Assembly: GCF_009866525.1 (NCBI RefSeq)
Contig: NZ_CM020866.1
Span: 1,428,832 to 1,492,831, forward strand
Origin: Spiroplasma poulsonii
GTDB lineage: Bacteria; Bacillota_I; Bacilli_A; Mycoplasmatales; Mycoplasmataceae
Length of the DNA stretch: 64,000 bases
Direction: 5' to 3'
Under the pieces are notes generated by a model. The model saw only the letters and a list, made by a program, of their open reading frames with translations. It made no database searches and was not told where the DNA came from. How positions within the stretch are numbered: the stretch's first letter is position 1; every line of letters begins with the position of its first letter. The translations under genes and the position numbers were made by a program. Below, in pieces: positions 1-12,535 of this stretch.

Positions 1-994
1 ACATCATATCCAGCATCATCAATATCTAAAATTTTTACTTTTGCAGCTAAATCATTTTTATTATTTTCTATTAAATAATGTTTTTCATAATCTCTAACAA
101 CTTCCTCTGCTTTGTTTCCTATTTTTGTTTTTTTAGTTAATGCTTCTTGCATTTAAACTCTAGAAATTATGTTTTTTTTATTAGTTTTTTCTGTTTTCCC
201 TTTAATTGGAATTAATTTTCTTTCATTAAAATTATAACTCTTAACCTTATCAACTTTTTTAATGATTCCATCTAATAAGTTATCAGAAATATTATCTATT
301 AAATCAATTTTTTCTAACATATTATAATAAGAGGACATATTAATGTTTTCAGTAATTTTATCGTAAATTTCAAATAATAAATTTAGCTCATTAAAAAGTA
401 TATCTTCATTTATTTCATCAAATGACAGTCATTTATATACAAATGAAGAATATAAATATGAATTACCCCTAGAAGATTTATTTGGATTTGAAGGAATTAA
501 TAATTTTTCTGGATTTGGGGGTAACATATTATTATATTTAAAATTAAATTCTTTTTCTAACTTTTCTTTGAATTTTTGATTATATTCAATTAATGTTTTA
601 AAAATAATACTTTTTTTCTTCACTAATTTTTTACTATTAATCATATTTTCGGCACGACCACAAATACAAATAAAAATACCATTAAGTTCTGGAGTAAAAA
701 TTAATGCAATTGCAAAACAATTAGAATCTGAAAATCATTTTGCTGAAGCTTTATCTTTTTTAATGCCTATTCAAGGAGTTTTAGCTAAACGACCACTTCC
801 TTGGGAATACTTAGCACTATATTCACTTAAATCTAGATCAAAATCAATTAAAATATTATCCTTTATTTCTTTCATTAATGAAAAAACTTTCTTCAATTTT
901 TTTGATTATCTGATGAATAATCTTCTATTTTCGTATAATACTCTACCCCTTATGTAGTTTTAAGTAAACCACCTATTTCAATAAATTTATCCAC
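1..994 (-). pseudogene. McrB-N / DUF3883 restriction-type protein, broken and cut by window edge
   Basis: Reading leftward from an ATG at 875, the frame (UGA as Trp) has a TPWIGI motif like the McrB N-terminal DNA-binding domain (DUF3578). It meets an in-frame TAA at 153-155. It then continues in the same frame with AEEVVRDYEKHYLIE and DDAGYD, which resemble the DUF3883 domain found at the C-end of restriction and helicase-type proteins, and leaves the window at position 1. Further upstream, a good ribosome site (AAAGGAG) precedes a GTG at 994, but that frame stops after about 14 codons, so the 5' end is also damaged. I read this as the dead remnant of a type IV-like restriction gene. The DUF3883 part could instead be a separate ORF starting at 152, but no ribosome site precedes it. 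Confidence 0.6.
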
Positions 995-1032
995 AGTGTA
1001 TACTCCTTTACTTGTAAATATATTAACATTGT

Positions 1033-1060
1033 CAAACAAAAAGGCACATAATGGTGCCTT
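1033..1060 (-). terminator. Terminator of eno
   Basis: Inverted repeat AAGGCAC / GTGCCTT (1041-1060) with a 6-nt loop. On the minus strand it is followed by a T-rich run. It lies just past the eno stop. Confidence 0.7.
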
Positions 1061-1088
1061 ATACAATTTAATTTGCTAATTAAAATAA

Positions 1089-2465
<1,377 letters not shown>

Positions 2466-2498
2466 AATTTTGTACTCTCCTTCTAAGTCTATGAGATT

Positions 2499-2527
2499 AT
2501 TATATTATTTGTTCTAGCAATAGTAAA
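2499..2527 (-). promoter_or_regulatory. Candidate eno promoter
   Basis: On the minus strand, TTTACT (-35), a 17-nt spacer and TATAAT (-10), 34 nt upstream of the eno start codon. Confidence 0.55.
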
Positions 2528-2648
2528 TAAATTACAATGAAAATTCAAGAAAAAACATCATTTTTCCTTGTTTTTTGATGGCAAAGATAAAATTATTTGC
2601 TATGATAATACTAATATATCATTAATTTTGGAACAGGACGGAAAAAAG

Positions 2649-3671
2649 ATGGAAGGAAAAAAACCAACAATTGTCTCAGGAATTACTGCCACTGGACAAT
2701 TAACATTAGGAAATTATATTGGCGCAATTAAAAATTTTATTGAATTACAAAAAGATAATAATTTAATTATTTTTGTTGCAAATTTACATGCAATTACAAT
2801 TCCCATTGGAAAAGAAGAATTACGAAGCAATATTAAAAATATGATTGCGTTATATTATGCTTGTGGTTTAGATCCTAACAAAGCAATTATTTATGTTCAA
2901 TCAGATGTCTTAGAATTAACCCAATTAAGCCATATTTTATTATGTAACACCACTGTTGGAGAATTATCACGAATGACACAATTTAAAGATAAATCAATTA
3001 AAATGAAAGCGGAAAATGGAACTGAATTTATTCCAACCGGACTATTAACTTATCCAACCTTAATGGCTGCTGATATTTTATTATATGATGCTGACCTAGT
3101 TCCAGTTGGGAAAGATCAAAAACAACATATTGAATTAACACGAAACATTGCAGAACGAATGAATAATCGTTACCAACAAGAACTTTTTAAACTTCCTAAT
3201 GATTTTATTCCCCCTGTTGGTGGCAAAATTATGGATTTACAAAATCCAACTAAAAAAATGAGTAAATCCTCAAATGATCCAAAATCTTTTATTGAATTAT
3301 TAGATGCCCCAGACATTATTCGTAAAAAAATTCGTTCCGCAATAACTGATTCTGACGGGAAAATTGCTTATAATCCTGAACAAAAACCAGGGGTAAGTAA
3401 TCTTTTAACAATTTATGCTGTTTTAAAAAACATCACAATTGAAACTGCTGTTAAAACATTAAATAATTATGATTATGGTCAGTTAAAAGAAGAAGTAGCA
3501 TCAACAATTATTGCAACCTTAGAACCAATTCAAATAAAATATCATCAACTAATTAAAGATGATACCATTGACCAATTAATTGATGCTGGCACAGAAAAAG
3601 CTCGCTATCTTGCCAATAAAAAATTAACAAAAATTAAAAATACCGTTGGTTTAAATTATAAAAGAAAATAA
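2649..3671 (+). CDS. trpS: Tryptophanyl-tRNA synthetase
   Basis: Class I aminoacyl-tRNA synthetase that charges tRNA-Trp. In code 4 organisms it has to supply Trp for both UGG and UGA. The product is 340 residues. Near the N-terminus is the HIGH-like element TATGQLTLGNYIGA, and at about residue 200 the KMSKS loop (KKMSKSSND). I chose the ATG at 2649 (MEGKKPTIVSG) because the synthetase fold starts there. An in-frame ATG at 2568 would add a non-homologous leader. Divergent from eno, with no partner downstream on the same strand. Confidence 0.96.
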   Translation: MEGKKPTIVSGITATGQLTLGNYIGAIKNFIELQKDNNLIIFVANLHAITIPIGKEELRSNIKNMIALYYACGLDPNKAIIYVQSDVLELTQLSHILLCNTTVGELSRMTQFKDKSIKMKAENGTEFIPTGLLTYPTLMAADILLYDADLVPVGKDQKQHIELTRNIAERMNNRYQQELFKLPNDFIPPVGGKIMDLQNPTKKMSKSSNDPKSFIELLDAPDIIRKKIRSAITDSDGKIAYNPEQKPGVSNLLTIYAVLKNITIETAVKTLNNYDYGQLKEEVASTIIATLEPIQIKYHQLIKDDTIDQLIDAGTEKARYLANKKLTKIKNTVGLNYKRK

Positions 3672-3687
3672 CACATAACAATTATTC

Positions 3688-4563
3688 TTAACGAATTTCA
3701 TATTTTAACTGGTTCAATTGTCAACGATAATTGTTTTTTTGATCACTAACATTAAAGTTAAATTCACCTTGCTTACCAATTTGCTTAGTATCTAAATTAT
3801 TAAACTGAAAATTAAGTTTATCAGTTAAATAAGCAGTTAAATCCGAAATATTTTTAATTGTTTTAATATTACTAATTTTGAAATTATTAGAGTCAGTGTA
3901 AACAGCTGTTAACCATCTTGTAATAATTGCTTCGTCAGTCATATTTTGTGAAAAAATAAAACTTGGATTCGTTTGGATATAATTAATTAAATAACTTAAT
4001 AAATCTTTATTAATTTCATAATTTCAAAAAACATTACTATTTAAATTAATTGTTAAATAATAAATTTTTGTTGTTAAATGTTCGCCATCAATCGTAATTT
4101 CTTGCATTGTTGTTTCACCCTTTGTATAACTATATGCAGTAGTATTTCTAATCAAGGAAAATAATTGAAAATCACGATACAATTGTTCTAGTGGTGGTAA
4201 CTTTGATGGCATTGCAACAAGATATGTTTTAAATAAAATGTTTTGTTTTGGTAATTCAAAAGCTGAAACTGCTTCTGAATTATTAAAGTCATAATTAATG
4301 ATTGGTGCCAAAGTGTGGGCTTCTTTTTCCTTATTAAAGGTTGTAAAAATTAAATCATCATTATCATGTTTTACTCAGTAATCACCTTCATCGTTAAATG
4401 CTTGCAAAGTAAACTGCGACAAAAACTGACTAATATCAGCTTCCATATCAGTATTTCGCGTTGGAACATAATGTCTTTCTTGTTGATTACAACTAATTAC
4501 TGTTGTGACAGGTGTTACAATCATTGTTATTGTTCCTAGGATACCTATTATTTTTTTCATCAT
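3688..4563 (-). CDS. Lipoprotein of unknown function
   Basis: A 291-residue product with a lipoprotein signal: MMKKIIGILGTIT hydrophobic core followed by TVISC, so the mature protein should be lipidated at Cys and anchored on the outer face of the membrane. The rest is hydrophilic, with no domain I recognise. It uses UGA for Trp near residue 67 and again near the C-terminus, so a standard-code reading would split it into three. Convergent with trpS: the two stop codons lie about 17 nt apart. The start could be 4563 or the next ATG at 4560. Confidence 0.8.
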
Positions 4564-4635
4564 ATCATTCCTTTTGTTAAGCTATATTGTAAATTATAAC
4601 AAAAAAAAGATTTTTAAAATTATTAACTAATAATT

Positions 4636-5456
4636 TTAAAAATCAACATAATTTGGATCTGGTCCTAATTTTTCTTGTGGTAATGCAAACAATGTTGCCA
4701 TATCTGCTTCATCTAACATAAAATCATCTAATTGAGTGTTAGCAATCAAACGTTCTTTATGCGTTGATTTTGGAATAACAACAATGTTTTGTTGTACTGC
4801 TCATTTTAAGCAAACTTGAGCTGGACTTTTTTGATGTTTTTCCGCAATTTTTAAAATGGTTGGATTTGTTACACATTTTCCTTGCATTAGTGTTGCTCAT
4901 GATTCAACAATAATGCCATTTTGTTGGCAAAATTAAACAACAGCAGTGTTATTTAAGCCAGGATGTAATTCAATTTGGTTAACCATTGGTTTAACTTCAC
5001 TAATTGTCATCAATTCTTGTAAATGACTAACTTCAAAATTGCTAACGCCAATTGCTCGAATTTTTTTTGCTTTATAAGCAGTTTCTAATGCTCGAAAACA
5101 TTCATTCCGATCAACAGTTGGTCAATGGATTAAACACAAATCTAAATAATCAATATCCAATCTTTGCAAAATATTATCAACTTCTTGTAAAGCAGCATCA
5201 TATTTATGATTAGCATTTCAAATTTTACTTGTAATAAAAATTTCATTACGGGGAACCCCACTATCTTTTATTGCTTTTCCAATAATTGTTTCATTCCCAT
5301 AATATTGTGCTGTATCAATATGACGATAACCATTTTGCAATGCTGTTAAAACAGTTTGATAAGTTTCGGTTTAATCAGTTAATTTATAAGTTCCTAGGCC
5401 AATTAACGGGATTTCAACTCCATTTAAAAGTTTTAATTTTGTCTCAATTAATTTCA
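4636..5456 (-). pseudogene. Aldo-keto reductase with two nonsense codons
   Basis: The translation matches the aldo/keto reductase family (2,5-diketo-gluconate reductase type) along its full length. It has NGVEIPLIGLGTYKL at the N-terminus, [11 protein letters not shown] (catalytic Asp and Tyr), TSKIW (Lys), LIHWP (His), then IGVSNF and IPKSTHKER. Two in-frame TAA codons interrupt it at 5371-5373 (about codon 28) and 4933-4935 (after ALNNTAVV). Each is one substitution from a sense codon (AAA or GAA). Downstream there is no frameshift, so this looks like recent loss of an otherwise intact gene. Confidence 0.85.
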
Positions 5457-5630
5457 TTTTTATTTTTCCTCTTTTCCTAGACCTTTAGTTATATTGTAAA
5501 TGTTATTTAAAAAAATAACAATCTAAATAACAATCTAAATTATTCAAACATTTCAAGAAGACTATTAAACATCACAAGAATTATTAAAATATCAATTATG
5601 ATTTTAAACACTACATTAAAAATTTAAACG

Positions 5631-5667
5631 AAAAAACAGGATTACTAATAAAATAATCCTGTTTTTG
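5631..5667. terminator. Bidirectional terminator
   Basis: Perfect stem AACAGGATTA / TAATCCTGTT flanked by A and T runs. It lies just downstream of the original stop codon (5672) of the secreted-protein pseudogene. Confidence 0.75.
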
Positions 5668-5692
5668 AAATTTAATTATATAGTCTAATATT

Positions 5693-6759
5693 AGACTTCT
5701 TGCATTACTTGTTAAAAAATTGCAAATATTTGTAAAAAAGATACTAATAGAAAAATATAATTTTAATTAATTATGTTTTTTATTTAAAAATTTAATATTT
5801 TTCCACAACGAAAAATTAATTTATTATTTAAATTATTTAATTTTAAATAAATATTTTATGTTAAATATAATAATTGTAAATTATAAATTGAGGCAATTAA
5901 ATTAAATCTTAAACCAAATCTTTTTCTTCGATTACGATATTTTTCTGTAATAATTTTAAATTTTTTAAGAATAGCAAAAATATTTTCAATAATAATTCTC
6001 ATTTTTGAAACTAGTCTATTATATTGCTTTTGTTCTTTGTTTAAAGGGTTTTTCTTTGTTTTCTTTGTAGGTATTAGAACATTATTGTGATTTTTTTGTA
6101 TTCCTTGATAACCACTATCAACTATTAATTTGGTATTTTTTAAAATTGGGATTTTTGATTCTTTAAATAAAGCATAATCATGTTTTTTTCCGAGCGAAAA
6201 ACTTGTTGCAATAATTTTTTTGGTTTCTTGTTCGATAATTACTTGTGTTTTGATCGTGTGTTTTTTCTTTTTACCAGAATAAGATTGTTTTTGTCTTTTT
6301 TTGGGCGTTGGATTGGAGTTTCGGTAGCATCAATAATAATAGTTTTATCATTAAAATAATCATTTATTAGTGCTTTTTTACCAGCAAGTTGTTGAAAATC
6401 AGAGTTTTTAATTAAAATATCTTCAATTCACTTAATATTACGATAACAATTAGCCTCACTAATATCAAAACTTTTACCAAGATGAAAATAAGTCTGATAT
6501 TCTCGTCAATATAATAAAGTCATCAATAATCTATTTTCTAATGATAATTTATTAGTTTTACCACCTTTTTTAAATTTTTCTATTTCAGCAACTTTTAAAA
6601 TATCTAACATTTTATTAAAAGTGAATTTTTTTATTCCTGTTAATCTTAACCATTCTCTATCATTAAGAGTATTAAATTTATTATTGTTCATATTTTTATG
6701 TCCTCATAAATTATATTTTATAATAATATTTTAATAAAAAAGGGTATCGCAAGAAGTCT
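5693..6759 (-). mobile_element. IS5-family insertion sequence, copy 1
   Basis: 1067-bp element with terminal inverted repeats AGACTTCTTGC / GCAAGAAGTCT. It is flanked by a 3-bp direct repeat ATT (5690-5692 and 6760-6762), which I read as the target duplication. Nearly identical to the copies at 31677 and 48530; a visible difference is one base in the transposase (Phe for Ser in the KK-x-TFNK motif). Confidence 0.93.
5856..6691 (-). CDS. IS5-family transposase, two frames joined by -1 frameshift
   Basis: DDE transposase of the element. The first frame (MNNNKFNTLNDREWLRL...) carries the helix-turn-helix N-terminal part and ends shortly after IDATETPIQRPKK. The second frame carries VDSGYQG and the C-terminal R-rich part ending YNLQLLYLT. 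They overlap at an A7 run followed by G, a typical -1 slippage site, giving a fusion of about 278 residues. This frameshift arrangement is common in IS5-family subgroups. It uses UGA for Trp. Confidence 0.88.
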
Positions 6760-8939
6760 ATTATTCCCAAGTTGTATTTTGCTTTCTAAACTAGCATAAG
6801 AAGCTCTTCAATCTAACAAATGAAATAAAATTAATTGAAAGTAATAATTACCCTTATATCAATAAAAATTTATTCCAAATTTTTGTTTTGACCCCATTCA
6901 GGCAGAATAGTAATAGGTATCAATTTCTTGAATTGTATTAGACGTTGTTTTATCAATTTCTTGAATTGGCGTTCCACCATTAATATTACTATTGTTTGTA
7001 ATAATATTTTCTAATAAATTATCTTTTGTCTTTAGTAAACTATTAAAAGTATAATTTATTTTTGGAATGGTATATTTATATCTTACTTTATCTTCGTTTT
7101 CATAAGGATAACCATACTTTGTTTTTCCTCAATATGTTCCTGCATGGGAATCAACATCATTAAATTCAATATATTTATAATTTAATGGGTTTATTTTCCC
7201 AAGGTTAAAGGTAAAGATATCAAATGAATTAATATTGTTACTAGCCGTAAAAGATATGGTAACATTTTCTTTTCTATTATTGAAATAAAGCAATAGTTCT
7301 TTTTTTTTAAATTGCTGCTTTTTAGATTTGGCATTAAAGTTGAACTTAATTTTTGTGAATCTAAATGATAAATCTCACCAATATTATTAAGAGAAAAAAC
7401 TCCACCTTTACCGTCTGCTGTAAGATTAACGATTGGAAAATTCAAATTTGTAAAGTTATGACTTTTTCCCCTTTTTGAGCATAGTTTAAAATAACACCAT
7501 TATTTGTTCCAATATAACTATCACCAGTATGTAAGAGTCCACCTTGCGTGTTTTCATCTAACACAATAACAACATTCTTAGCTTTTTTACCGCCATTAAA
7601 ATTATCATTATTGTACGATGAGCTTGCTGCTGAAGCTGGAATTTGTTGCAACGCGGTTGGTGCTGGTTGTGGTGTATTATTAAAATTTTGTTGTTCTCCC
7701 GAATTATTTGGCGAATCAAATTTTTTATTTTGTGATTGGTCTGGAATATTGTTAGTTACAGCATCAAGATTATATGTAACGTTTACTGAACCAAAGTATA
7801 ATCCATTATCATTTGTTCAAACAATTGCCTCATTATATGAAATAAAAGCAAAAGAAAGTGGTAAATTATTTAATAAAGGATTTAACTGATATATTCTTGG
7901 AAGAAACTCTTGCAGACTAATTGTTCCTAAATCAGTGTTAGTAATTATTGAATTTAAGCCAATTGTGTTTGGAGTAAAAGTTACTACAATTTCACCTTCA
8001 TATTGTGAAAATTTTGGTGCAATAATAGCATCAGAATGACTATAATGTACTAGATATTAATTATCCAAAAAATTAGCACCATTATGATTTAATAAATAAT
8101 TATTAATACCGTTGATAATCGTATCTAATTGATTATTAGGAATTATTCCTAAATTAATACTTGTATGATCGTTAAATAAAGACGAAGTTGGATTTGAAAA
8201 ATTATTAAAAAGTGATGAATTGTTATTGTTTCGTCTTAAATGAACTTGATCAGAACTGCAATAAAACACTGAATTACCGACTCTAATTTCAATATCACCT
8301 TGAGTCTCAAAAGTTACTCAGATAAAATTATTTTGATAAAAAGTATTGTTCTCCAAGTTTTCTCGCAACACGATTTGTGCTTGATTATCTAATAATCTTG
8401 CAACAGCAATTTCATTCCTCCTAACATTTCTATTTAAGGCAATAATTTGCTGTAAAATGTCTTCTTCGCTGTTTGTAGGAATTTTCCCTAAATTGGTATT
8501 TTTTATTAATTTTGGTAAAAATATCGGATGATTCTCTCTTTTTGTTTTATGACTTGTTTTAAAACTATTTGCTTTTAAAAAATCATTTGGTTTGTTTTCT
8601 ATTTTGGTTTCTTTTTTTCATAAACTAGCAGCAATTGTTATTGGTAAAACGCTACTTGCAATTGTGGTAATTAATAATAATTGTAAAAGTCTTTTCATTT
8701 TATTTGTTGTCCCTTTCTGATATTTTTTATTAAATTACAAAAATATTATATTTTTACAAATAAAAAATATAAAAATATAAAATCTATTTTTATAAATATT
8801 TGTTGATACAGGTTATTGATATTTAATATAATTAATATTTTTTAAAAATTTATTTATACCATAAAAATAACCTAAACCTTTTTTGATTTAGTAATATTAT
8901 TTTACCATAGCCAAGTAAGAGTAGTTAACCAAACTATTG

Positions 8940-10001
8940 TTATTCTAAAAATTCTTTTTGAACATAACAACTAGTTCCTAACATTAAGTTTGCTAAATAT
9001 GTTGTTTTAAATTTAATAATGCCACCAACTGCTAATTGTTCCTGATAATCAGCAACATCTAAGATTGTATGGTCACTTGATTGTCCTAAAATAGTAATTC
9101 CTTTTTCAAAAGGTGTTAATTCCTCGAAAGGACAATCTTGTCGTCCTAAGGCAATTATTGCTTTTACCCGATTGCCAACATCATCAAATTCTTTTACCCG
9201 GCCAAAAGCATCTAATCCTCGTGCTCCAATTGATGCACTTGGCTTTGTTTGCAATTCAATAATCTCAGCTTCTAATCATAAATTATCTTGTTGTAAAAAA
9301 GGAATTGGTTCATCATTTAAACCTAAACCAATTAATAAAGCTGTCCCACTCCGAATTTGATTAATTGCTCGGTCTAATTGTGGGTTATCTCAAATTGTAA
9401 TATGACTTGAATTACCACAACTAATAATTGTCAACATAATATTAAAATGTTGTTCTAATTGTTGTTTTAAGTTTGCTAATTGATTTAATTTTTTAACAGT
9501 GGGAACTGTTGCACCAAAACAAGCAAAATTAGTTCCTAAACCAGTTAACTTAATATGCGATAGCGATAATACCGCTTTAACTGTTTGAAAAATTAATGCC
9601 TCATCTCATAATCCCTCGCGAATATCACCAGTTTCAATCATTAAAATTATTTCAAATTTTTTATTAATAATTTGTGCCGCTTGATTTAAAGCCTTAATTG
9701 TTGCAAGTTCAGATACCAAAACACAATCAGCATTATTAACAACCATTGTAACTTCACTTAACATTGGTAATCGTAATAACATTTTTCTAACTGGAAAATG
9801 GACAAATTGTTGCAAGTTTAAAATGCGGGAATTAGCAATTGTTTTAATTCCGCTTTCTATTAATGTTGAGACAATTTTTTCTTGGCCGGCCCCCAATTTA
9901 ACAACCCCGACAAGGTCTAAGTTTCTAGTTGTACATTCTTGCACCATTATTTGGCAATTTGTTTTAATACGGGGTAAATTTCATATTAGTTTTGGATACA
10001 T
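8940..10001 (-). CDS. Ornithine racemase-like PLP enzyme (alanine racemase fold)
   Basis: A 353-residue protein starting MYPKLIWNLPRIKTN. It matches the ornithine/alanine racemase family that interconverts L- and D-ornithine: VVGVVKLG-like strand with the probable PLP Lys35, LLRLPMLSEV, VSELATIKALN, LMIETGDIREGL, SCGNSSH, and near the end DAFGR, ALGRQD and LGQSSDH. Cytosolic and PLP-dependent. The start at 10001 has a purine-rich GAGGAAAAGG stretch upstream. rmuC ends 23 nt upstream, so both are probably cotranscribed. The role is unclear in a wall-less cell, since D-amino acids are not needed for peptidoglycan. Substrate specificity is inferred from motifs only. Confidence 0.8.
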
Positions 10002-10024
10002 GGTTTTTCCTTTTCCTCTTTGTT

Positions 10025-11194
10025 TTAGACTTCATCAAGAGGTTGTTCTAATTGTTGATCATTTAAAATTTTATTATATTGACTATGAATTTTATGGTGT
10101 GTGGTATTTAATTGGTCAATATTGCCATTTAATTTTGTAAAGTTTTTCGTAAATTCTTCTCATCGTTCAACTCAACGGTCGAATTCACTTTTTATTCGCA
10201 ATAAATTATTTTTAATAACTTCTAAGTTTTTATTAAAAGCAACTTCACGCATATGTTTTTCTAACACAAATAAAATAGCAGACAAAGTTGTTGGTGAAGT
10301 AACTCACACTTTCTTTCGAAAAGCAAAAGTAATAACATCCTCAGGGAATTGACCATAAATAAAAGCAAATAAATCTTCTGAGGGAACAAACATAATTGCA
10401 CTTGAAATTTCATTTTCTAAGTTAATATATTTTGCAACTTCATTGATGCGATCTTTTAAATCTTGTTTAAATAAGTTTAAAAATTTATCTTTAATTGCTT
10501 TTTCACTAGTTTCTAAATATTTATTATAATTTGTTAACGGAAACTTAGCATCAATCGCAATGTTTTCCTTCGCTCCGCCAGTTTTAACTAACGCATCAAC
10601 TAGGGTTCCGGTTGGTAAGCGATACTGGCGTTCTCATCCTTGATGTCCTTCCCCATACATATCACTCAATACTTTTTCTAACAAATATTCTCCTAAATTA
10701 CCTCGTTTTTTATTATTTAAAAAAATATCATTTAATGCTTTAACTTTTTCTTCGACTTCTTTTAAAGTTACTGATGATTCTTTTAAAACATTTAAATTTG
10801 ATAAAACATCACTAAATGATTTTGAAATAGACTGCCCCTGTTGATTTAAGTTATTTTTTAAATCGCTGTCTTGCTTTGATAAATTGTTTTTAAAACTATT
10901 TAAACCCTCATATAAGCTTGTAAGATTTCGATTAAACTCATTATCATTAGTTATCGAAGAACGCTGAAACTCACTAATTAATTTTAATAATTCTTGTTTT
11001 TGTTCTGTAAGTTGCCCTTGTAACATTGTTACTTGTTTTTCTAAAATTTCTTTTGATGCTTTAATATCTTTTTGTAATAATGCTGAATCATTATTGGCCA
11101 TTGTTTTTTTACTTGATTTAAATAAATAAATTCCTAAAAAAATAACTAAAATACCTAAAATAATACCTAATAAAACATATGAAATTGTTGTCAT
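10025..11194 (-). CDS. rmuC: RmuC family protein
   Basis: 389 residues. An N-terminal membrane helix (SYVLLGIILGILVIFLGIYLF) is followed by a long coiled coil (about 40-170). Then comes the RmuC domain with GNLGEYLLEKVLSDMYGEG, VDALVKTGG and IAIDAKFPLTNY, the last resembling the acidic/Lys motif of a PD-(D/E)xK nuclease core. RmuC limits DNA inversions at short repeats in E. coli. Membrane attachment of the coiled coil is typical. It is upstream of the racemase gene in the same orientation. Confidence 0.93.
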
Positions 11195-11258
11195 ACTGCT
11201 CCCCCTTAATTTTATAAACGATCATTAATATGTCTTTTTAATTATAAACTGTCATAAC

Positions 11259-11296
11259 AAAAAAAGAAACTCATAAGTTAATGAGTTTCTTTTTTC
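11259..11296. terminator. Terminator between lipoprotein gene and rmuC
   Basis: Stem AAAGAAACTCAT / ATGAGTTTCTTT with a 6-nt loop and T run. It follows the stop of the 11299-12441 lipoprotein gene directly. Confidence 0.8.
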
Positions 11297-11298
11297 TT

Positions 11299-12441
11299 TT
11301 AAGCAAAAGTTACATTTAAAGTATACGATGGAATATTTGTCATTGATGATGCTAAAGCATCAGATGCTGCTAAAATTTTTGACCCTGGTTTAGCATTAAC
11401 CGTTGCTCCTGAATTTTCTGCTTTAAAGACTACTCAAATTTCATCATACCAAATATCTTTATATTGATCAGCAAATTCTTGTCCTAATAACTTTGTCACA
11501 AGATCATAACGTAACATATCAACTGTTGCTTCAGTATAAGTTTTATCTAATGATACATTAATTGTGCTACCCGATTTTGGCTTTGCATTCTTATCATTTA
11601 AAAATTTTCGTGGCGTTGAATGAATTGTAAAGTTAGCTGTTAAAACTGATTTATTAATAACTCCAACCGCACTTGCTTCAATCTTTAGATTTCCCACACC
11701 AGTATTTGTATCAATTGTTAAGGTAACATCATCGTTTATCATGACATTCATCATTACCTCAAACATTGTCTTTTTATATAAAGCTGCAAAACGATTGCGA
11801 TCGCCAACAAACTCCATAATAGCAGCCGTTAACACTGTTTTGTTATTCTCCTGCTTATCTTTATAATTATTTCATAATGTTTCATCAATATAGATATCAC
11901 CAATATTTGTTAGCGGAAAGGCTTCAGGAAAGGTGATTGGTTCATTAACAATTGTTATTGGTGTCCCAGTAAAATTTCCCCCCGCTTTTGGAGTAATTGT
12001 TGAATTATGAGTTATTTGATCAACATCAACGTCAACATCAGCAAGAGTAAATTTCGTCCCATTTAAGCCATTAACAGCATCTAATACAGTTTGTGCTGCT
12101 AAGGGGCTCCCCATTCCTTTATCATATGGCATTGATGTAACGGTAATAATTTTATTAATGTCAGTTGTTGGTCATGTTAAAGCCATTTCTTTTGTTGAAA
12201 ATGGTCGGTTTGGTGCCCCTGGCATAAAACGGATTATTACTGATTTCATTCCTGGTGCCAAATCAACATCTAAATTATCAATATTGTACCCTTCTTTTTT
12301 TAATTGTCTTTTAATATTAGTAACTGTTGGAAACCCATCTTCAGTTTGGCCCCCTTTGTTAACATCTTTACAAGCAATTACAGCCCCTGCAATTGGTGTT
12401 GTTAATGCTAATGAAGTTAAAATCATCATCATTTTTTTCAT
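11299..12441 (-). CDS. Lipoprotein with repeated spiralin-type architecture
   Basis: 380 residues with a lipoprotein signal peptide ending in GAVIAC. The body is rich in Thr, Val and Asp and alternates helix-like segments (TVLDAVNGLNGTKF, MEFVGDRNRFAALYKKTMFEVMM) with beta-like strands (ADVDVDVDQIT, NLKIEASAVGVIN, STINVSL). The last part ends IPSYTLNVTFA. This layout recalls spiralin and other Spiroplasma surface lipoproteins, but I do not see spiralin itself. Expected to sit lipid-anchored on the cell surface. A UGA Trp lies at about residue 90. Single gene, closed by a strong terminator. Confidence 0.8.
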
Positions 12442-12535
12442 TTTTTCTTTCTCCTTTGTTTTAATTTTAGTAAATTTAATTATATCTCTTAAGTATTATT
12501 AAATAATAAATTAAATTTTAATAAAAATATTTCCT

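Larger units (their letters stand above)
5672..8698 (-). pseudogene. Secreted protein gene, broken; IS inserted in its last codons
   Basis: N-terminus has a cleavable signal peptide (MKRLLQLLLITTIASSVLP..IAAS) without a lipobox Cys, then a charged KRE stretch. An in-frame TAA lies at 8057-8059. Two frameshifts follow near 7440 and 7300 (the second in an A/T homopolymer). The middle part has GGVFSLNNIGEIYHL-like segments suggestive of a repeat or propeller. The C-terminal about 200 residues (from INPLNYKYIEF) resemble the C-terminal part of the phage-borne toxin at 35012-36502. Removing the IS and one ATT duplicate joins the frame to ...QLGNIRLYN and a TAA at 5672, directly before a terminator. 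Original length was therefore about 650 residues. Function is unknown; a secreted effector is plausible. Confidence 0.7.

Noticed and set aside
5517..5541. Short tandem copy of AACAATCTAAAT as a regulatory repeat
   Set aside because: Only two copies in AT-rich intergenic sequence after a pseudogene; no support for function.
11299..12441. Spiralin gene itself
   Set aside because: Similar lipoprotein layout, but the sequence after the lipobox and the overall length do not match spiralin.
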